64,000 bases of DNA from Pedobacter duraquae (lineage in GTDB: Bacteria > Bacteroidota > Bacteroidia > Sphingobacteriales > Sphingobacteriaceae): positions 60,536 to 124,535 of the forward strand of contig NZ_SNWM01000008.1 in assembly GCF_004362245.1 (NCBI RefSeq), in the 5' to 3' direction. The notes beneath the pieces were generated by a model. It saw nothing but the letters and a program-made list of their open reading frames with translations. It had not been told where the DNA came from and did no database searches. The translations under genes were made by a program, and so were the position numbers. Positions 52,496 to 61,732 of this stretch are shown one piece after another (positions within the stretch are counted from its first letter, which is position 1; each line of letters opens with the position of its first letter).

Positions 52496-54001
52496 ATGTC
52501 GGTTTTTAAGAAATTTGCCGGGCAAACAGCTGTGTATGGTTTAAGCACCATCGTTGCCAGGCTGCTTAACTTTATCCTGACACCCATATTTACCACGGTG
52601 TTTAATCCCGCAGTTTACGGGATCTTTACCAAGATGTATAGTTCTGTTTCGCTGGTCAATGCAGTATTGGCATTCGGCATGGAAACTACTTATTTCAGGT
52701 ACCTGAACAAATATGAGGATCGAAAACACGAGGTATACAATAATTCTTTCCTGACCATCCTAGGTGTTGCCACTATTTTCCTGATTGCGGGTCTACTTTC
52801 TGCCACCACTATTGCCAAGACGATGTTGAATGGCGATTACAGTCAGCTGCAGGATCAGACGCGTTATGTGAAATATTTTATCTGGCTCTCTTTTGTGGAT
52901 GCGGTGGCTGTTATCCCTTTTGCGAGATTGCGGGCTGACGGGAAACCTTTTAAGTATGCGATTATCAAGATCATCAACATTGCAACTTTTGTTGGGCTAA
53001 ACCTGATCTTCCTGTTCCTGATCCCGATGATCATCAAACAGCATTTAGCCGGCGCCGATTGGTTTGCTTCCTGGTACCGGTTTCAATGGATCGGATATGT
53101 TTTTATTGCTAACCTTACCGCCAGTGTAGTGACGCTATTATTACTGCTGCCACAGCTTCTGCAAGTCAGGTTTAAATTTGATACCGCTCTTTTTGCCAAG
53201 ATGTTTTCTTACAGCTGGCCCATCCTGGTAGCCAATTTATCTTTTATGCTCAATGAGAATCTGGATAAGCTGATGTTGGGAAGTTATCTGCCCGATGCAA
53301 TAGCAGATCGGGAGGTAGGTATTTATGGTGCTGTTTGTAAGCTGGCTATTTTTCTGAGTATCTTTATTCAGGCTTTCAGGCTCGGGGCAGAACCCTTTTT
53401 CTTTAGTCACGCCAAACAGACAAATGCCAGGGAAACCTACGCTACTATTTTGCAGTACTTCGTGATTGCGCTTTGTGTGATTTTTATAGGATTGATTGCC
53501 AACATCGAAATATTAAAGCATTTTATTCACGGTAAAAACCATGCTATGCAGCTTGAATACTGGTCGGGTCTTCCAGCTGTACCTTTTCTATTGTTTGGTT
53601 ATATGTGCCTGGGTATTTATATGAATTTATCTATCTGGTACCGTTTATCAGATCAAACGCGCTTTGGACTGTATATTTCAGTGATCGGAGCAGTAATCAC
53701 TATTGTACTTAACCTGGTGCTGATTCCTAGATTCAGTTATATGGGATCGGCCTTTGTGTCGATGATCGTCTACCTGGTGATGATGACCATCTCTTATCTG
53801 CTGGGACAAAAATACTATCCAATCCCTTACAAATTAAACAGGATTATAGCCTACATTCTTTCTTCAACAATGCTCGTGAGTCTTTCTTTTTGGGTATTCC
53901 ACAGCAACATTTATATCGGAAACGGGCTGTTGCTTATCTTTATAGCCGCCGTAGTGTATTTCGAAAAGAACAATATCAAAAACATGTTAGCTAAATCTTA
54001 A
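52496..54001 (+). CDS. Polysaccharide/lipid flippase, MOP (Wzx-like) family
   Basis: 501 residues, about 12-14 membrane helices, no signal peptide. It starts KKFAGQTAVYGLSTIVARLLNFILTPIFT, typical of the polysaccharide-transport (RfbX/Wzx, MurJ-related) proteins that move lipid-linked sugars across the inner membrane. The cargo, O-antigen-like or lipid II, is not clear. The adjacent envelope genes fit a cell-wall or surface sugar role. Confidence 0.87.
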   Translation: MSVFKKFAGQTAVYGLSTIVARLLNFILTPIFTTVFNPAVYGIFTKMYSSVSLVNAVLAFGMETTYFRYLNKYEDRKHEVYNNSFLTILGVATIFLIAGLLSATTIAKTMLNGDYSQLQDQTRYVKYFIWLSFVDAVAVIPFARLRADGKPFKYAIIKIINIATFVGLNLIFLFLIPMIIKQHLAGADWFASWYRFQWIGYVFIANLTASVVTLLLLLPQLLQVRFKFDTALFAKMFSYSWPILVANLSFMLNENLDKLMLGSYLPDAIADREVGIYGAVCKLAIFLSIFIQAFRLGAEPFFFSHAKQTNARETYATILQYFVIALCVIFIGLIANIEILKHFIHGKNHAMQLEYWSGLPAVPFLLFGYMCLGIYMNLSIWYRLSDQTRFGLYISVIGAVITIVLNLVLIPRFSYMGSAFVSMIVYLVMMTISYLLGQKYYPIPYKLNRIIAYILSSTMLVSLSFWVFHSNIYIGNGLLLIFIAAVVYFEKNNIKNMLAKS

Positions 54002-54010
54002 AATCGTTTT

Positions 54011-54445
54011 ATGAAAATTAATATCATCAACAAATCAGAACACGCTTTACCTCAATATGAAACTGCACATGCTGCGGGAATGGATATGCGCGCTTTTACA
54101 CCTGCAGAAATCGTAATCAAACCCTTGCAACGCGTACTTGTGCCAACAGGTTTACACATTGAACTTCCTGTGGGATACGAGGCGCAAATCAGGCCGAGAA
54201 GCGGACTGGCGTATAAGCATGGTATTAGTATTGTAAATTCGCCGGGTACCATTGATGCAGATTATCGCGGAGAAATCAAGGTTTTGCTGGTTAATCTTTC
54301 TGATACTGATTTCGTGGTAAATAATGGCGACCGTATTGCTCAGATGATAATTGCCAAACATGAAACAATTACCTGGGAAGCTGTGGATGCCTTGAATGAA
54401 ACTGCCCGCGGCGAAGGTGGCTACGGACATACCGGTAAGCAATAA
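54011..54445 (+). CDS. dut: dUTP diphosphatase
   Basis: 144 residues, homotrimeric dUTPase type. Motif 1 AAGMDMRAF, motif 2 RPRSGLAYKHG, motif 3 with GTIDADYRGEI, motif 4 NNGDRIAQMI and motif 5 RGEGGYGHTG are present. It removes dUTP and supplies dUMP for thymidylate. It starts 9 bp after the flippase. Confidence 0.97.
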   Translation: MKINIINKSEHALPQYETAHAAGMDMRAFTPAEIVIKPLQRVLVPTGLHIELPVGYEAQIRPRSGLAYKHGISIVNSPGTIDADYRGEIKVLLVNLSDTDFVVNNGDRIAQMIIAKHETITWEAVDALNETARGEGGYGHTGKQ

Positions 54446-54465
54446 TCAATGTAATTTCCCTCCTG

Positions 54466-55836
54466 ATGAGAAAGCTAGTATTTGGTTTGTTGTTTTTTGG
54501 AATGCTGCATGTAAATGCCCAGCAACTGCCAGATGCTGCAGGAAATAATCTGATCAAAACGCTCTTCTTCTCCGGTCTTCGGGATAAGCTCGCAGAGAAT
54601 TATGCTGGTGCAGCAGAGAGTTTTTCCAGGATTGTAACCCTGGATCCGACCAATGCTGCGGCCTTTTATGAAATTAGTGTCCTGAACTATCGCCAAAACA
54701 AACTTGTTGAAGCAGAAAATGCGATCAAAAAGGCTGTAGCACTAAATAAAGAGAATGTATGGTATTGGAAAACACTCGCCGAAATTTATAAACGTAAGGG
54801 TGACATGCCCAGGCTGGTGGAAGTTTTTAATGAATTGATCCGCCTGGATCCAAACAATGATGCCTATTATTTTGACCGCTCTAATGCATATGCTATAGCG
54901 GGTAAATCTGACGAAGCACTGAAAAGCTATCAGGAGTTGGAGCAGAAATTCGGTCCTTCAGAGAACCTGAACAAGGCCCGTGCAAGATTAACGGCCGTAC
55001 AGGTTACGCCGGGTGCAGGTGATCCGCCGCCCATTGGAGAACTTACAGACAGTAGTGATCCGAGGCAGCTGATGAATATTGGCGACCGACTGTATCGGTC
55101 GGGCGACTTGCGTGGTGCTGAAACGATGTACCGTAAAGGACTCGTGTCCGGAAAACGTACATATCTGCTTTGGGAGAAGTTGCTCAATGTCCAGACGCTG
55201 CTATCGGCACATGGCGAGACAATAAAAACGGCGAATGAAGCACTTGCCTTATATCCAAATCAATCGATCCTGTATTATTATCTGGCATTTGCACAGCATA
55301 GACTCGGAAAAAATGAAGCGGCACAATTGAATATCAAACAGGCAACGGAACTGGGATCCGACAACCCGGAACTTCAGGGCTTGGTGTACGCCCTCCAGGC
55401 AGAGATTTACATCGATACTGCAAATTATAAAGCTGCACAACTTTCTTTTGAGAAAGCACTGACTGCTGCTCCCGAGAATTATCTGATTGTTAATAATTAT
55501 GTTTATTATTTAGCGTTAAGGGATCAGGAACTTGGTAAGGCCGAAAGCCTGATTGCTAAAGCGGTAAAAGCACAGCCGGGGAATCCATCTCTTGCAGATA
55601 CTTACGCTTTGGTTTTGTTTAAGCAGAAAAAGTATAGTGAAGCGAGAAAATGGGTGGAACAGGCACTACAAAACAATGAAGCAAATAATGGTGTTTACCT
55701 GGAACACTATGGGGATATCTTGTTCATGCTAAATGAACAGGAACTTGGCTTAAAGCAGTGGCTCAAGGCACAACAGAATGGTAATGATGCGGAAATCCTG
55801 AAAAGAAAGATCAATGAAAAGAAGTTTATTAAATAA
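54466..55836 (+). CDS. Secreted TPR-repeat protein
   Basis: 456 residues with a signal peptide (LLFFGMLHVNAQ). The mature part is helical tetratricopeptide repeats: AAAFYEISVLNYRQNKLVEAENAIKKA, DEALKSYQELE, GAETMYRKGL, AAQLSFEKALTAAPENY and others, at least eight. It is a likely periplasmic scaffold, with function inferred from neighbours (DUF4292 lipoprotein, EnvC-like protein). The DUF4292 gene begins 23 bp inside its 3' end, so they are translationally linked. Confidence 0.85.
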   Translation: MRKLVFGLLFFGMLHVNAQQLPDAAGNNLIKTLFFSGLRDKLAENYAGAAESFSRIVTLDPTNAAAFYEISVLNYRQNKLVEAENAIKKAVALNKENVWYWKTLAEIYKRKGDMPRLVEVFNELIRLDPNNDAYYFDRSNAYAIAGKSDEALKSYQELEQKFGPSENLNKARARLTAVQVTPGAGDPPPIGELTDSSDPRQLMNIGDRLYRSGDLRGAETMYRKGLVSGKRTYLLWEKLLNVQTLLSAHGETIKTANEALALYPNQSILYYYLAFAQHRLGKNEAAQLNIKQATELGSDNPELQGLVYALQAEIYIDTANYKAAQLSFEKALTAAPENYLIVNNYVYYLALRDQELGKAESLIAKAVKAQPGNPSLADTYALVLFKQKKYSEARKWVEQALQNNEANNGVYLEHYGDILFMLNEQELGLKQWLKAQQNGNDAEILKRKINEKKFIK

Positions 55837-56605
55837 AGCATTGTTATTAGGCATGGTCGCGCTTGCTTTCGCCTGTAAAACTAAAAAAGTTATCGTCCCA
55901 ACACCCGCCCCACCGGTGGCAGTTGCGCCTACAGTGGATAAAAGAGGAGAATACATCAGTTTATTGAAAACTAAAAATATCAATTTTAATACCCTTGCCA
56001 TGAAAGGGAAAGCAAATCTGGATCTGAATGGCAATACAAATAACGTGAGTATAAATGTGAAGATGGAGCGCGACAAGAAAATCTGGCTAAGCATCACTGC
56101 CGTTCTGGGTATTGAAGTAGCTCGGGCTGTAATCACACCGGATAGTATATTTGTATTGAACAAATTGCAAAGCACGTACCTGAAAAAGCCACTTAGATAT
56201 ATTTACGGTTATACCAGTAAAGAAGTTAACTTTAAGATGCTTCAGGATGTGCTTACAGGAAATGCCATTGGTAGTTTTTACAATCCCAATGCACAGCTTG
56301 ATGTTAATGATGGACTATATCAATTAAAAGGAAATCAAGGTAATCTGGCTTTTACAATACTCTTCAATACTTTATTGAAACCAAAAGAAACCAATCTGAA
56401 TGATGTGGTGGCGGCTCAGGCTTTAAAGGTAGTTTATGCCGATTATCAAAAGGTAAATGAATTTGTTTTTCCTACGGCGATTAATATCAACTCTATGTCG
56501 GGAAGGAGGAAAGTAGCTATTGACCTCAACTTTTCTAAAGTAGAATTGAACGTGCCCGTTGACTTTCCATTCAGTGTTCCTAAAAGGTTTGAATTAATAA
56601 ACTAA
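55814..56605 (+). CDS. DUF4292 lipoprotein
   Basis: 263 residues with a lipoprotein signal (MVALAFACKTKK). The rest is beta-rich: NTLAMKGKANLDLNGNTNNV, then KIWLSITAVLGIEVAR and DFPFSVPKRFELIN near the end, as in DUF4292 proteins. Some relatives resemble LolB/LolA folds, so lipid or lipoprotein handling at the outer membrane is possible; no residue set proves it. It overlaps the TPR gene by 23 bp. Confidence 0.82.
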   Translation: MKRSLLNKALLLGMVALAFACKTKKVIVPTPAPPVAVAPTVDKRGEYISLLKTKNINFNTLAMKGKANLDLNGNTNNVSINVKMERDKKIWLSITAVLGIEVARAVITPDSIFVLNKLQSTYLKKPLRYIYGYTSKEVNFKMLQDVLTGNAIGSFYNPNAQLDVNDGLYQLKGNQGNLAFTILFNTLLKPKETNLNDVVAAQALKVVYADYQKVNEFVFPTAININSMSGRRKVAIDLNFSKVELNVPVDFPFSVPKRFELIN

Positions 56606-56627
56606 TTTTTTTTATACTTTTGGAATA

Positions 56628-57881
56628 ATGAAGTTATACAAATTACTCTTGTTTCTTTTTCTGGTTACAGCAGGTTCTGCTGCTTTTGCACAAAGCAGTG
56701 CCCAATTGAAGCGAAAAAAGGAAGCCTTACAGCGCGAGATTGAGTTATTACAAAAGAATTTAAATAAAACTGCCAGTAGTAAGAAGCTGACTTTAGGAGA
56801 GATACGTACGTTAAATGCGAAGATCAGCCTGATGCAAAATAAAATAGGTGTGATCAATTCGGAAATCAAGAATCTTGATGGGCAGATCCATGAAAATACC
56901 AATACGGTGCATAACCTTCAGGGTCAGCTTGCGCAGTTGAAAAAGGAGTATGCCGGCATGATCCGTTTTGCACAGCGGAACAGGAATGCTTATGATAAGA
57001 TGATGTTCATTTTTGCAGCTAAAGATTTTAATCAGGCCTACAAGAGAATTAAATACCTGCAGCAATTTGGTCAGTATCGAAAGAAACAGGCTGATTACAT
57101 TATGGGAACGGAAAAAAATCTGAACTATAAAATCGTCATACTTGATAAGAGCCTGAAAGAAAAAAGTAACCTCCTTAAAGAGCAGGAAAATGAAAAGCAA
57201 AAACTTGGAAAGAACAAGTCGGAGCAAAGCGTGTTTCTGAATCAGATCAGTAAGCAGGAAAAACAATTCTCTAAAGATATTGCTGCGCGTAAAAAACAAC
57301 AGGCGGTTATTGATAGAAATATCCGGGATGCGATTCAGCGGGAGATAGCGCTGGCGCGTAAAAAGGCAGAAGAGGAAGAACGACTGGCTGCGGCAAAAGC
57401 AAAGGCAGAAAATAAAGTAGCGCCGGTAGTTAAAGCTAAAACCAGTACTAGTTTACTAAACGCTACGCCGGAAGCAGCGAAGTTGTCATCAGCATTCGAA
57501 AATAACCGCGGCTCCCTGCCATGGCCGGTAAGTCAGGGTTCCATTACAGAGCATTTTGGGCGTCATAAAGTGGGCGAAGCCAATATCGATCAGAATGGCG
57601 TGAAGATCGAAACTTCAGAAGGAGCGAATGTAAGAGCGGTATTTAATGGAAAAGTTTCTACGATCAGAAACTCTTTGGGCAAATACTTCGTAATCATTAG
57701 GCACGGAGAATATTTCACGATTTATCAGAATCTGGCATCTGTGAGCGTTAGTGTAGGAGAGACTGTCTCAACCAAGCAGTCGATAGGTGTTGTAGGTACC
57801 TCAGATGATACTCCCGAGCTGGATTTCCAGATCTGGAGAAATACATCCCCACAAAATCCGGAGGCATGGATTTCAAAATAA
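56628..57881 (+). CDS. EnvC-like coiled-coil protein with degenerate M23 domain
   Basis: 417 residues: signal peptide, a long coiled coil (about 25-260) rich in Lys, Gln and Glu, then an M23 fold (QGSITEHFGRHKVGEANIDQ onward). The zinc ligands are missing: HxxxD is replaced by NGVKIET and HxH by ELDFQIW. It therefore resembles EnvC/NlpD-type activators of amidases rather than a peptidase. It starts 22 bp after the DUF4292 gene. The partner amidase is not in the window. Confidence 0.87.
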   Translation: MKLYKLLLFLFLVTAGSAAFAQSSAQLKRKKEALQREIELLQKNLNKTASSKKLTLGEIRTLNAKISLMQNKIGVINSEIKNLDGQIHENTNTVHNLQGQLAQLKKEYAGMIRFAQRNRNAYDKMMFIFAAKDFNQAYKRIKYLQQFGQYRKKQADYIMGTEKNLNYKIVILDKSLKEKSNLLKEQENEKQKLGKNKSEQSVFLNQISKQEKQFSKDIAARKKQQAVIDRNIRDAIQREIALARKKAEEEERLAAAKAKAENKVAPVVKAKTSTSLLNATPEAAKLSSAFENNRGSLPWPVSQGSITEHFGRHKVGEANIDQNGVKIETSEGANVRAVFNGKVSTIRNSLGKYFVIIRHGEYFTIYQNLASVSVSVGETVSTKQSIGVVGTSDDTPELDFQIWRNTSPQNPEAWISK

Positions 57882-57903
57882 ACCTTTAAGGTTTAAAAAT
57901 GTC

Positions 57904-57911
57904 TATATTTG
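57904..57911 (+). promoter_or_regulatory. -7 box of the first tatA gene
   Basis: TATATTTG matches TAnnTTTG in full; no TTG at the usual -33 distance. It lies inside the frame's upstream extension (ATG 57899) and supports the start at 57935. Confidence 0.45.
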
Positions 57912-57934
57912 TACACGAATTAAACATACATAAG

Positions 57935-58318
57935 ATGTATACAGTAACATTATTAGAATTCTTGAATATGGGTGGGGGCGAGATCATGCTGATCATGGTT
58001 GTCGTATTACTTTTATTTGGTGGTAAAAAATTACCTGAATTAGCCCGTGGGTTAGGAAAAGGTATTCGTGAGTTTAAGGATGCCTCTGAAGGCGTGAAGA
58101 GAGAAATCCACAGGAACATTAATAGCGTAGATATTGTTGATGATGTAAAATCTACTTTTAACACAGATACTACAACACCAGCACAGACCAGTTCACTGCA
58201 TGAACAAATGTATGGCACGGCTGCTCAACCTGAAGAGGTTGCTGCGGTAAAAGAGGAAACTCCAGAACCAGCAGATACGCATGCGCAACCAATACAACTA
58301 GAGAAAAAATCAATTTAA
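57935..58318 (+). CDS. tatA: Twin-arginine translocase TatA/E-like subunit (long)
   Basis: About 127 residues: a membrane helix (GEIMLIMVVVLLLFGGKKLPEL), the amphipathic helix ARGLGKGIREFKDASEGVKREI and an acidic, variable tail to residue 127. TatA forms the pore for folded proteins together with TatC, which is not in the window. The ATG at 57899 is rejected because it precedes the -7 box. A second, shorter TatA gene follows after 10 bp. Confidence 0.88.
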   Translation: MYTVTLLEFLNMGGGEIMLIMVVVLLLFGGKKLPELARGLGKGIREFKDASEGVKREIHRNINSVDIVDDVKSTFNTDTTTPAQTSSLHEQMYGTAAQPEEVAAVKEETPEPADTHAQPIQLEKKSI

Positions 58319-58328
58319 CTAAAAATTT

Positions 58329-58544
58329 ATGTTAAACACAAGCTTATTAGCTGCCTTGGGTGGCCCGGAAATCGCAATTATCCTGGTAATTGTATTATTG
58401 CTTTTTGGTGGTAAAAAAATTCCAGAACTTATGCGTGGCTTAGGTAAAGGCGTGAAAGAATTTAAAGATGGTAAAGACGGAACCGATTCTTCAGAGTACG
58501 ATCGTGACCGCACTACTACTACTACGCCTAACAAACCTTTATAA
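58329..58544 (+). CDS. tatA: Twin-arginine translocase TatA/E-like subunit (short)
   Basis: 71 residues with the membrane helix PEIAIILVIVLLLFGGKKIPEL and the amphipathic helix MRGLGKGVKEFKDG, and a short polar tail. It resembles the long copy just upstream strongly in the helices, so it is a tandem duplicate. It may act with it or be specialised. Both belong to the same transcript. Confidence 0.9.
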   Translation: MLNTSLLAALGGPEIAIILVIVLLLFGGKKIPELMRGLGKGVKEFKDGKDGTDSSEYDRDRTTTTTPNKPL

Positions 58545-58577
58545 GGTTTTATTTAACTTATTAAATCCATACTTTCT

Positions 58578-60014
58578 TTGAAGAAGTACAACTCTTTAAC
58601 AGAGATCCAGGAACTTATTGCACAGCAAAAACTCAGCTTGCCTGATTTGCTGGACTACTATTTTGAACAAATAGCAGCGTCTGAACACCTCAATGCATTC
58701 AATGAGGTGTTTTTTCTTTCGGCGAAAGCCCAGGCGCTGGCTGTACAGGAAAAAATAGATAGGAAGACCGCAGGGAAACTTGCGGGCATGGTGATCGGTA
58801 TCAAAGATAATATCTGTTACAAGGGACATATAGTAACTGCCTCGTCAAAAATGCTGGATGGATTTGTTGCACCATACTCTGCTACAGTGATCGAACGATT
58901 GCTTGCTGAGGATGCGGTAATTATCGGCCGACTGAACTGCGATGAGTTTGCTATGGGGGGCTCTAATGAAACGTCGTACTTTGGTCCCGTAAAAAATGCT
59001 GTTGACAACCAACGGGTATCTGGTGGTTCTTCTGGTGGATCTGCTGTTGCAGTGCAAGCGGATCTTTGTCTGGCCGCTTTGGGTACAGATACTGGTGGCT
59101 CAGTAAGGCAGCCTGCTGCTTTTTGCGGATGTATTGGTTTTAAACCTACCTATGGTAGGATTTCCCGTTATGGCGTAATAGCTTATGCTTCTTCTTTTGA
59201 TCAGGTGGGAACTTTGACTTCGTCTGTTTCTGATGCAGCCATACTGATGGAAGTGCTTGCAGGTGCGGATACACACGACAGCACGGTCTCCAATAAAGAT
59301 GTCCCTGCCTACAGTACCTTGCTCAACGAAGGAAATCCAAAGCGTATTGCTGTGCTGAAGGAAACAATGGAGAGCGAAGCCCTGGATCCTGAAATTAAAT
59401 CAAGCATTGAACAAGCTATTGCGTTGTTTAAGGAACAAGGTCATGAAGTGACTGAAGTTTCGTTTGATTTGCTTGAGTATCTGGTGCCGACTTACTATGT
59501 ACTGACAGCTGCAGAGGCTTCGTCTAATCTATCCAGATATGATGGTGTGCATTTTGGGTACCGGAATACATCGGCCAAAAGCCTGAACAGCTTGTATAAA
59601 CTTTCACGTGCTGAAGGTTTCGGCACTGAAGTTAAACGCAGGATCATGCTAGGTACCTTTATTCTAAGTGCGGGTTATTATGATGCTTATTATCAGAAAG
59701 CACAAAAAGTAAGGAGACTTATCCGTGAAAAAATGGAAGTGCTGTTGTCAGAATATGATGTTGTACTCCTTCCGGTTACGCCAACACCAGCTTTCAAAAT
59801 AGGGGAAAATATCAAAGATCCATTAGTCATGTATATGGAAGATATCTTTACCGTACTGGCAAATTTGACCGGAGTTCCCGCAATTGCGATTCCCTTGGGC
59901 AATAATGCAGCAGGATTACCGTTAAGTGTTCAATTGATCTCCAGGCACTTTGCTGAAGAGACCTTGCTGTCATTGTCAAATAGTTTCTTAAATTTAGCAG
60001 TCGATGTAGTTTAA
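58578..60014 (+). CDS. gatA: Aspartyl/glutamyl-tRNA amidotransferase subunit A
   Basis: 478 residues, an amidase that frees ammonia from glutamine for Gln- or Asn-tRNA synthesis by transamidation. The Ser-Ser-Lys triad is visible in VIGIKDNICYKG (Lys), VSGGSSGGSA (Ser) and GTDTGGSVRQPA (Ser). The ORF starts with TTG; the next ATG lies far downstream within the conserved domain, so TTG at 58578 is the best start. The neighbouring gatB and gatC are not here. It starts 33 bp after the second tatA. Confidence 0.93.
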   Translation: MKKYNSLTEIQELIAQQKLSLPDLLDYYFEQIAASEHLNAFNEVFFLSAKAQALAVQEKIDRKTAGKLAGMVIGIKDNICYKGHIVTASSKMLDGFVAPYSATVIERLLAEDAVIIGRLNCDEFAMGGSNETSYFGPVKNAVDNQRVSGGSSGGSAVAVQADLCLAALGTDTGGSVRQPAAFCGCIGFKPTYGRISRYGVIAYASSFDQVGTLTSSVSDAAILMEVLAGADTHDSTVSNKDVPAYSTLLNEGNPKRIAVLKETMESEALDPEIKSSIEQAIALFKEQGHEVTEVSFDLLEYLVPTYYVLTAAEASSNLSRYDGVHFGYRNTSAKSLNSLYKLSRAEGFGTEVKRRIMLGTFILSAGYYDAYYQKAQKVRRLIREKMEVLLSEYDVVLLPVTPTPAFKIGENIKDPLVMYMEDIFTVLANLTGVPAIAIPLGNNAAGLPLSVQLISRHFAEETLLSLSNSFLNLAVDVV

Positions 60015-60045
60015 AACCCGCTAAAGGGTAAGCGCATTGCAGTAA

Positions 60046-61368
60046 ATGCCTATGAAATCAAACATACTCCTTTATAGTTTCCTGGTTCTAGTTCTACTGA
60101 GTGCTTCGGGTTTCGCCCAACAAAAAAATACCAACCTAGATTCTGTTCCCAAGGCCGGATTGTTTTTTCAAAATCCAGGCAATAGAGATACTACCATAGT
60201 GCCGTTGTTGGTAGATGCACCCTCTTTCTACAACTATAATTTTGTGTATAAAAAGCGACTGGATTCTATCCAGAAAGCTGTGCCAATGGATTATAACGAG
60301 TATGTGCATAAATACATCGATGTATACAGCAACCGCAAAGACATGATTGGCAAGATGCTTGGTTTATCGAGCTATTATTTCCCAATCTTCGAACAGGCAC
60401 TTAAAGCCTACCACGTTCCTGACGAGATTAAATACCTGCCAATAATTGAATCGGCCATGAATCCTCATGCGGTATCTCGAGTTGGGGCTACCGGTTTATG
60501 GCAATTTATGTTCAGTACCGGCAGAGGATATGGATTGAAGATGGACAATTTTGTTGACGAGCGTAAAGATCCTGTGCAGGCAAGTTATGCTGCGGCGGCC
60601 TATTTTAGGGATGCATATGCAGAGCTTGGTGACTGGCTTTTGGCTATTGCAGCGTATAACTGTGGTAAAGGCAATGTGCAAAAAGCGATTAACAAAGCAA
60701 ACTCCAGAGATTTTTGGCAGATCAGACCATACTTGCCCTTAGAAACACGTAATTACGTGCCTGCATTTATTGCTGCAGTATATATTATGAACTGCCCGGC
60801 CTTTCATGATATCAAAGTGCAGAAATCTTTAATGGCAGCAAAAACTGACACGATCCAGGTGAACAGATTTGTTTCTTTGGACTCACTTGCTATTGCGTTG
60901 CATATGGAACAGGAAGCATTATGTGGACTGAACCCATCTTATAAAAAGCGAATTGTTAACGGATCTCTGGAAACACCGAAACGAATTATTATGCCGGCTG
61001 TAAGTTTGGCCGATTACGCGGTGATTTATGATGTGCTTAATAACAGCACAGTTTCAGGAAGTATGGAGGTGATTTTGGCGGCGAATGATGACCGCCGTTT
61101 AAAACGTAAAGTAAAGGAAGTACCCCAGCGCAGTGTTGCTTATCATAAAGTTACCCCGGGGCAGAATCTTACGGCTATCGCTAATCAATACAAGGTTGAA
61201 GTTCAGGATTTGAAAGTATGGAATAAACTGAAAGGGAATAATATTGTTCCTGGTCAGAAATTAATAGTTTCCAAAGACGCCTCACCTGGCAAGTCTTCTA
61301 CGCATAATCCGAAGTATCTTTCTTATCAAGGAGAGAGTAGCCGCCACCAGGGGACAGGAAAAATGTAA
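60046..61368 (+). CDS. MltD-like lytic transglycosylase with LysM domain
   Basis: 440 residues with a signal peptide (LVLVLLSASGFAQ). The SLT domain contains the catalytic Glu in LPIIESAMNPHAVSRVGATGLW, GLWQFM and AIAAYNCGKGNVQKA. One LysM domain at the C-terminal part (YHKVTPGQNLTAIANQYKV) binds glycan. It cleaves peptidoglycan strands to anhydro-muropeptides. A second ATG at 60052 is equally possible. A terminator follows, closing the long plus-strand gene run. Confidence 0.93.
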   Translation: MPMKSNILLYSFLVLVLLSASGFAQQKNTNLDSVPKAGLFFQNPGNRDTTIVPLLVDAPSFYNYNFVYKKRLDSIQKAVPMDYNEYVHKYIDVYSNRKDMIGKMLGLSSYYFPIFEQALKAYHVPDEIKYLPIIESAMNPHAVSRVGATGLWQFMFSTGRGYGLKMDNFVDERKDPVQASYAAAAYFRDAYAELGDWLLAIAAYNCGKGNVQKAINKANSRDFWQIRPYLPLETRNYVPAFIAAVYIMNCPAFHDIKVQKSLMAAKTDTIQVNRFVSLDSLAIALHMEQEALCGLNPSYKKRIVNGSLETPKRIIMPAVSLADYAVIYDVLNNSTVSGSMEVILAANDDRRLKRKVKEVPQRSVAYHKVTPGQNLTAIANQYKVEVQDLKVWNKLKGNNIVPGQKLIVSKDASPGKSSTHNPKYLSYQGESSRHQGTGKM

Positions 61369-61415
61369 TTTGGTTTTAAGCGGCGTTATAAACGCATGAT
61401 ATAAATAATGAGTCT

Positions 61416-61447
61416 ATGCCCCGGTATCTCCCAGGGCATTTTTTTTG
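61416..61447 (+). terminator. Terminator after the lytic transglycosylase gene
   Basis: ATGCCC (61416-61421) and GGGCAT (61434-61439) form the outer stem, with extra GG/CC pairs inside, followed by TTTTTTTTG. It ends the run of envelope genes. Confidence 0.75.
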
Positions 61448-61462
61448 TCTCTTTTTTTTATG

Positions 61463-61502
61463 AGTCTACTTCAAGTCCACAGTGAGTCCACAATAAGTCC
61501 AC
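61463..61502 (+). repeat. Four AGTCYAC repeats spaced 11 bp
   Basis: AGTCTAC at 61463, then AGTCCAC at 61474, 61485 and 61496. The period is exactly 11 bp, about one helical turn, so all lie on one DNA face. This may be a multi-site protein binding array or part of an excised element's recombination site. No recombinase gene is nearby. Confidence 0.6.
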
Positions 61503-61531
61503 TGTTTTCGATAGATAGGTGGAGTCATTGT

Positions 61532-61732
61532 TTATACAGTATGAATTTGATATGCACTATCATCAGGATCTTTCAATAACGAATGATTATCCCCTGGACA
61601 AAATTGAATCTTTTTGAGATCGTGTTTCTGGTAATAGCTGTTGAGAGCGCAATACAGGTAATGATATCGATTGTTGTTGGAATAACGCAACATATAAATA
61701 ACCAGGTAATGTAAAGATGACTTATGTTTCAC
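61532..61732 (-). CDS. Doubtful small minus-strand ORF
   Basis: 66 codons, tyrosine- and asparagine-rich (YLVIYMLRYSNNNRYHYLY, then QFCPGDNHSLLKD). No family recognised, no clear promoter. It could be a remnant, since its 3' end lies between the repeats and the ohrR operator. Kept only as a low-confidence hypothesis. Confidence 0.2.
   Translation of the reverse strand: MKHKSSLHYLVIYMLRYSNNNRYHYLYCALNSYYQKHDLKKIQFCPGDNHSLLKDPDDSAYQIHTV

Noticed and set aside
57899..57934. Upstream ATG for the first tatA
   Set aside because: It lies before the perfect -7 box and would not be in the transcript.
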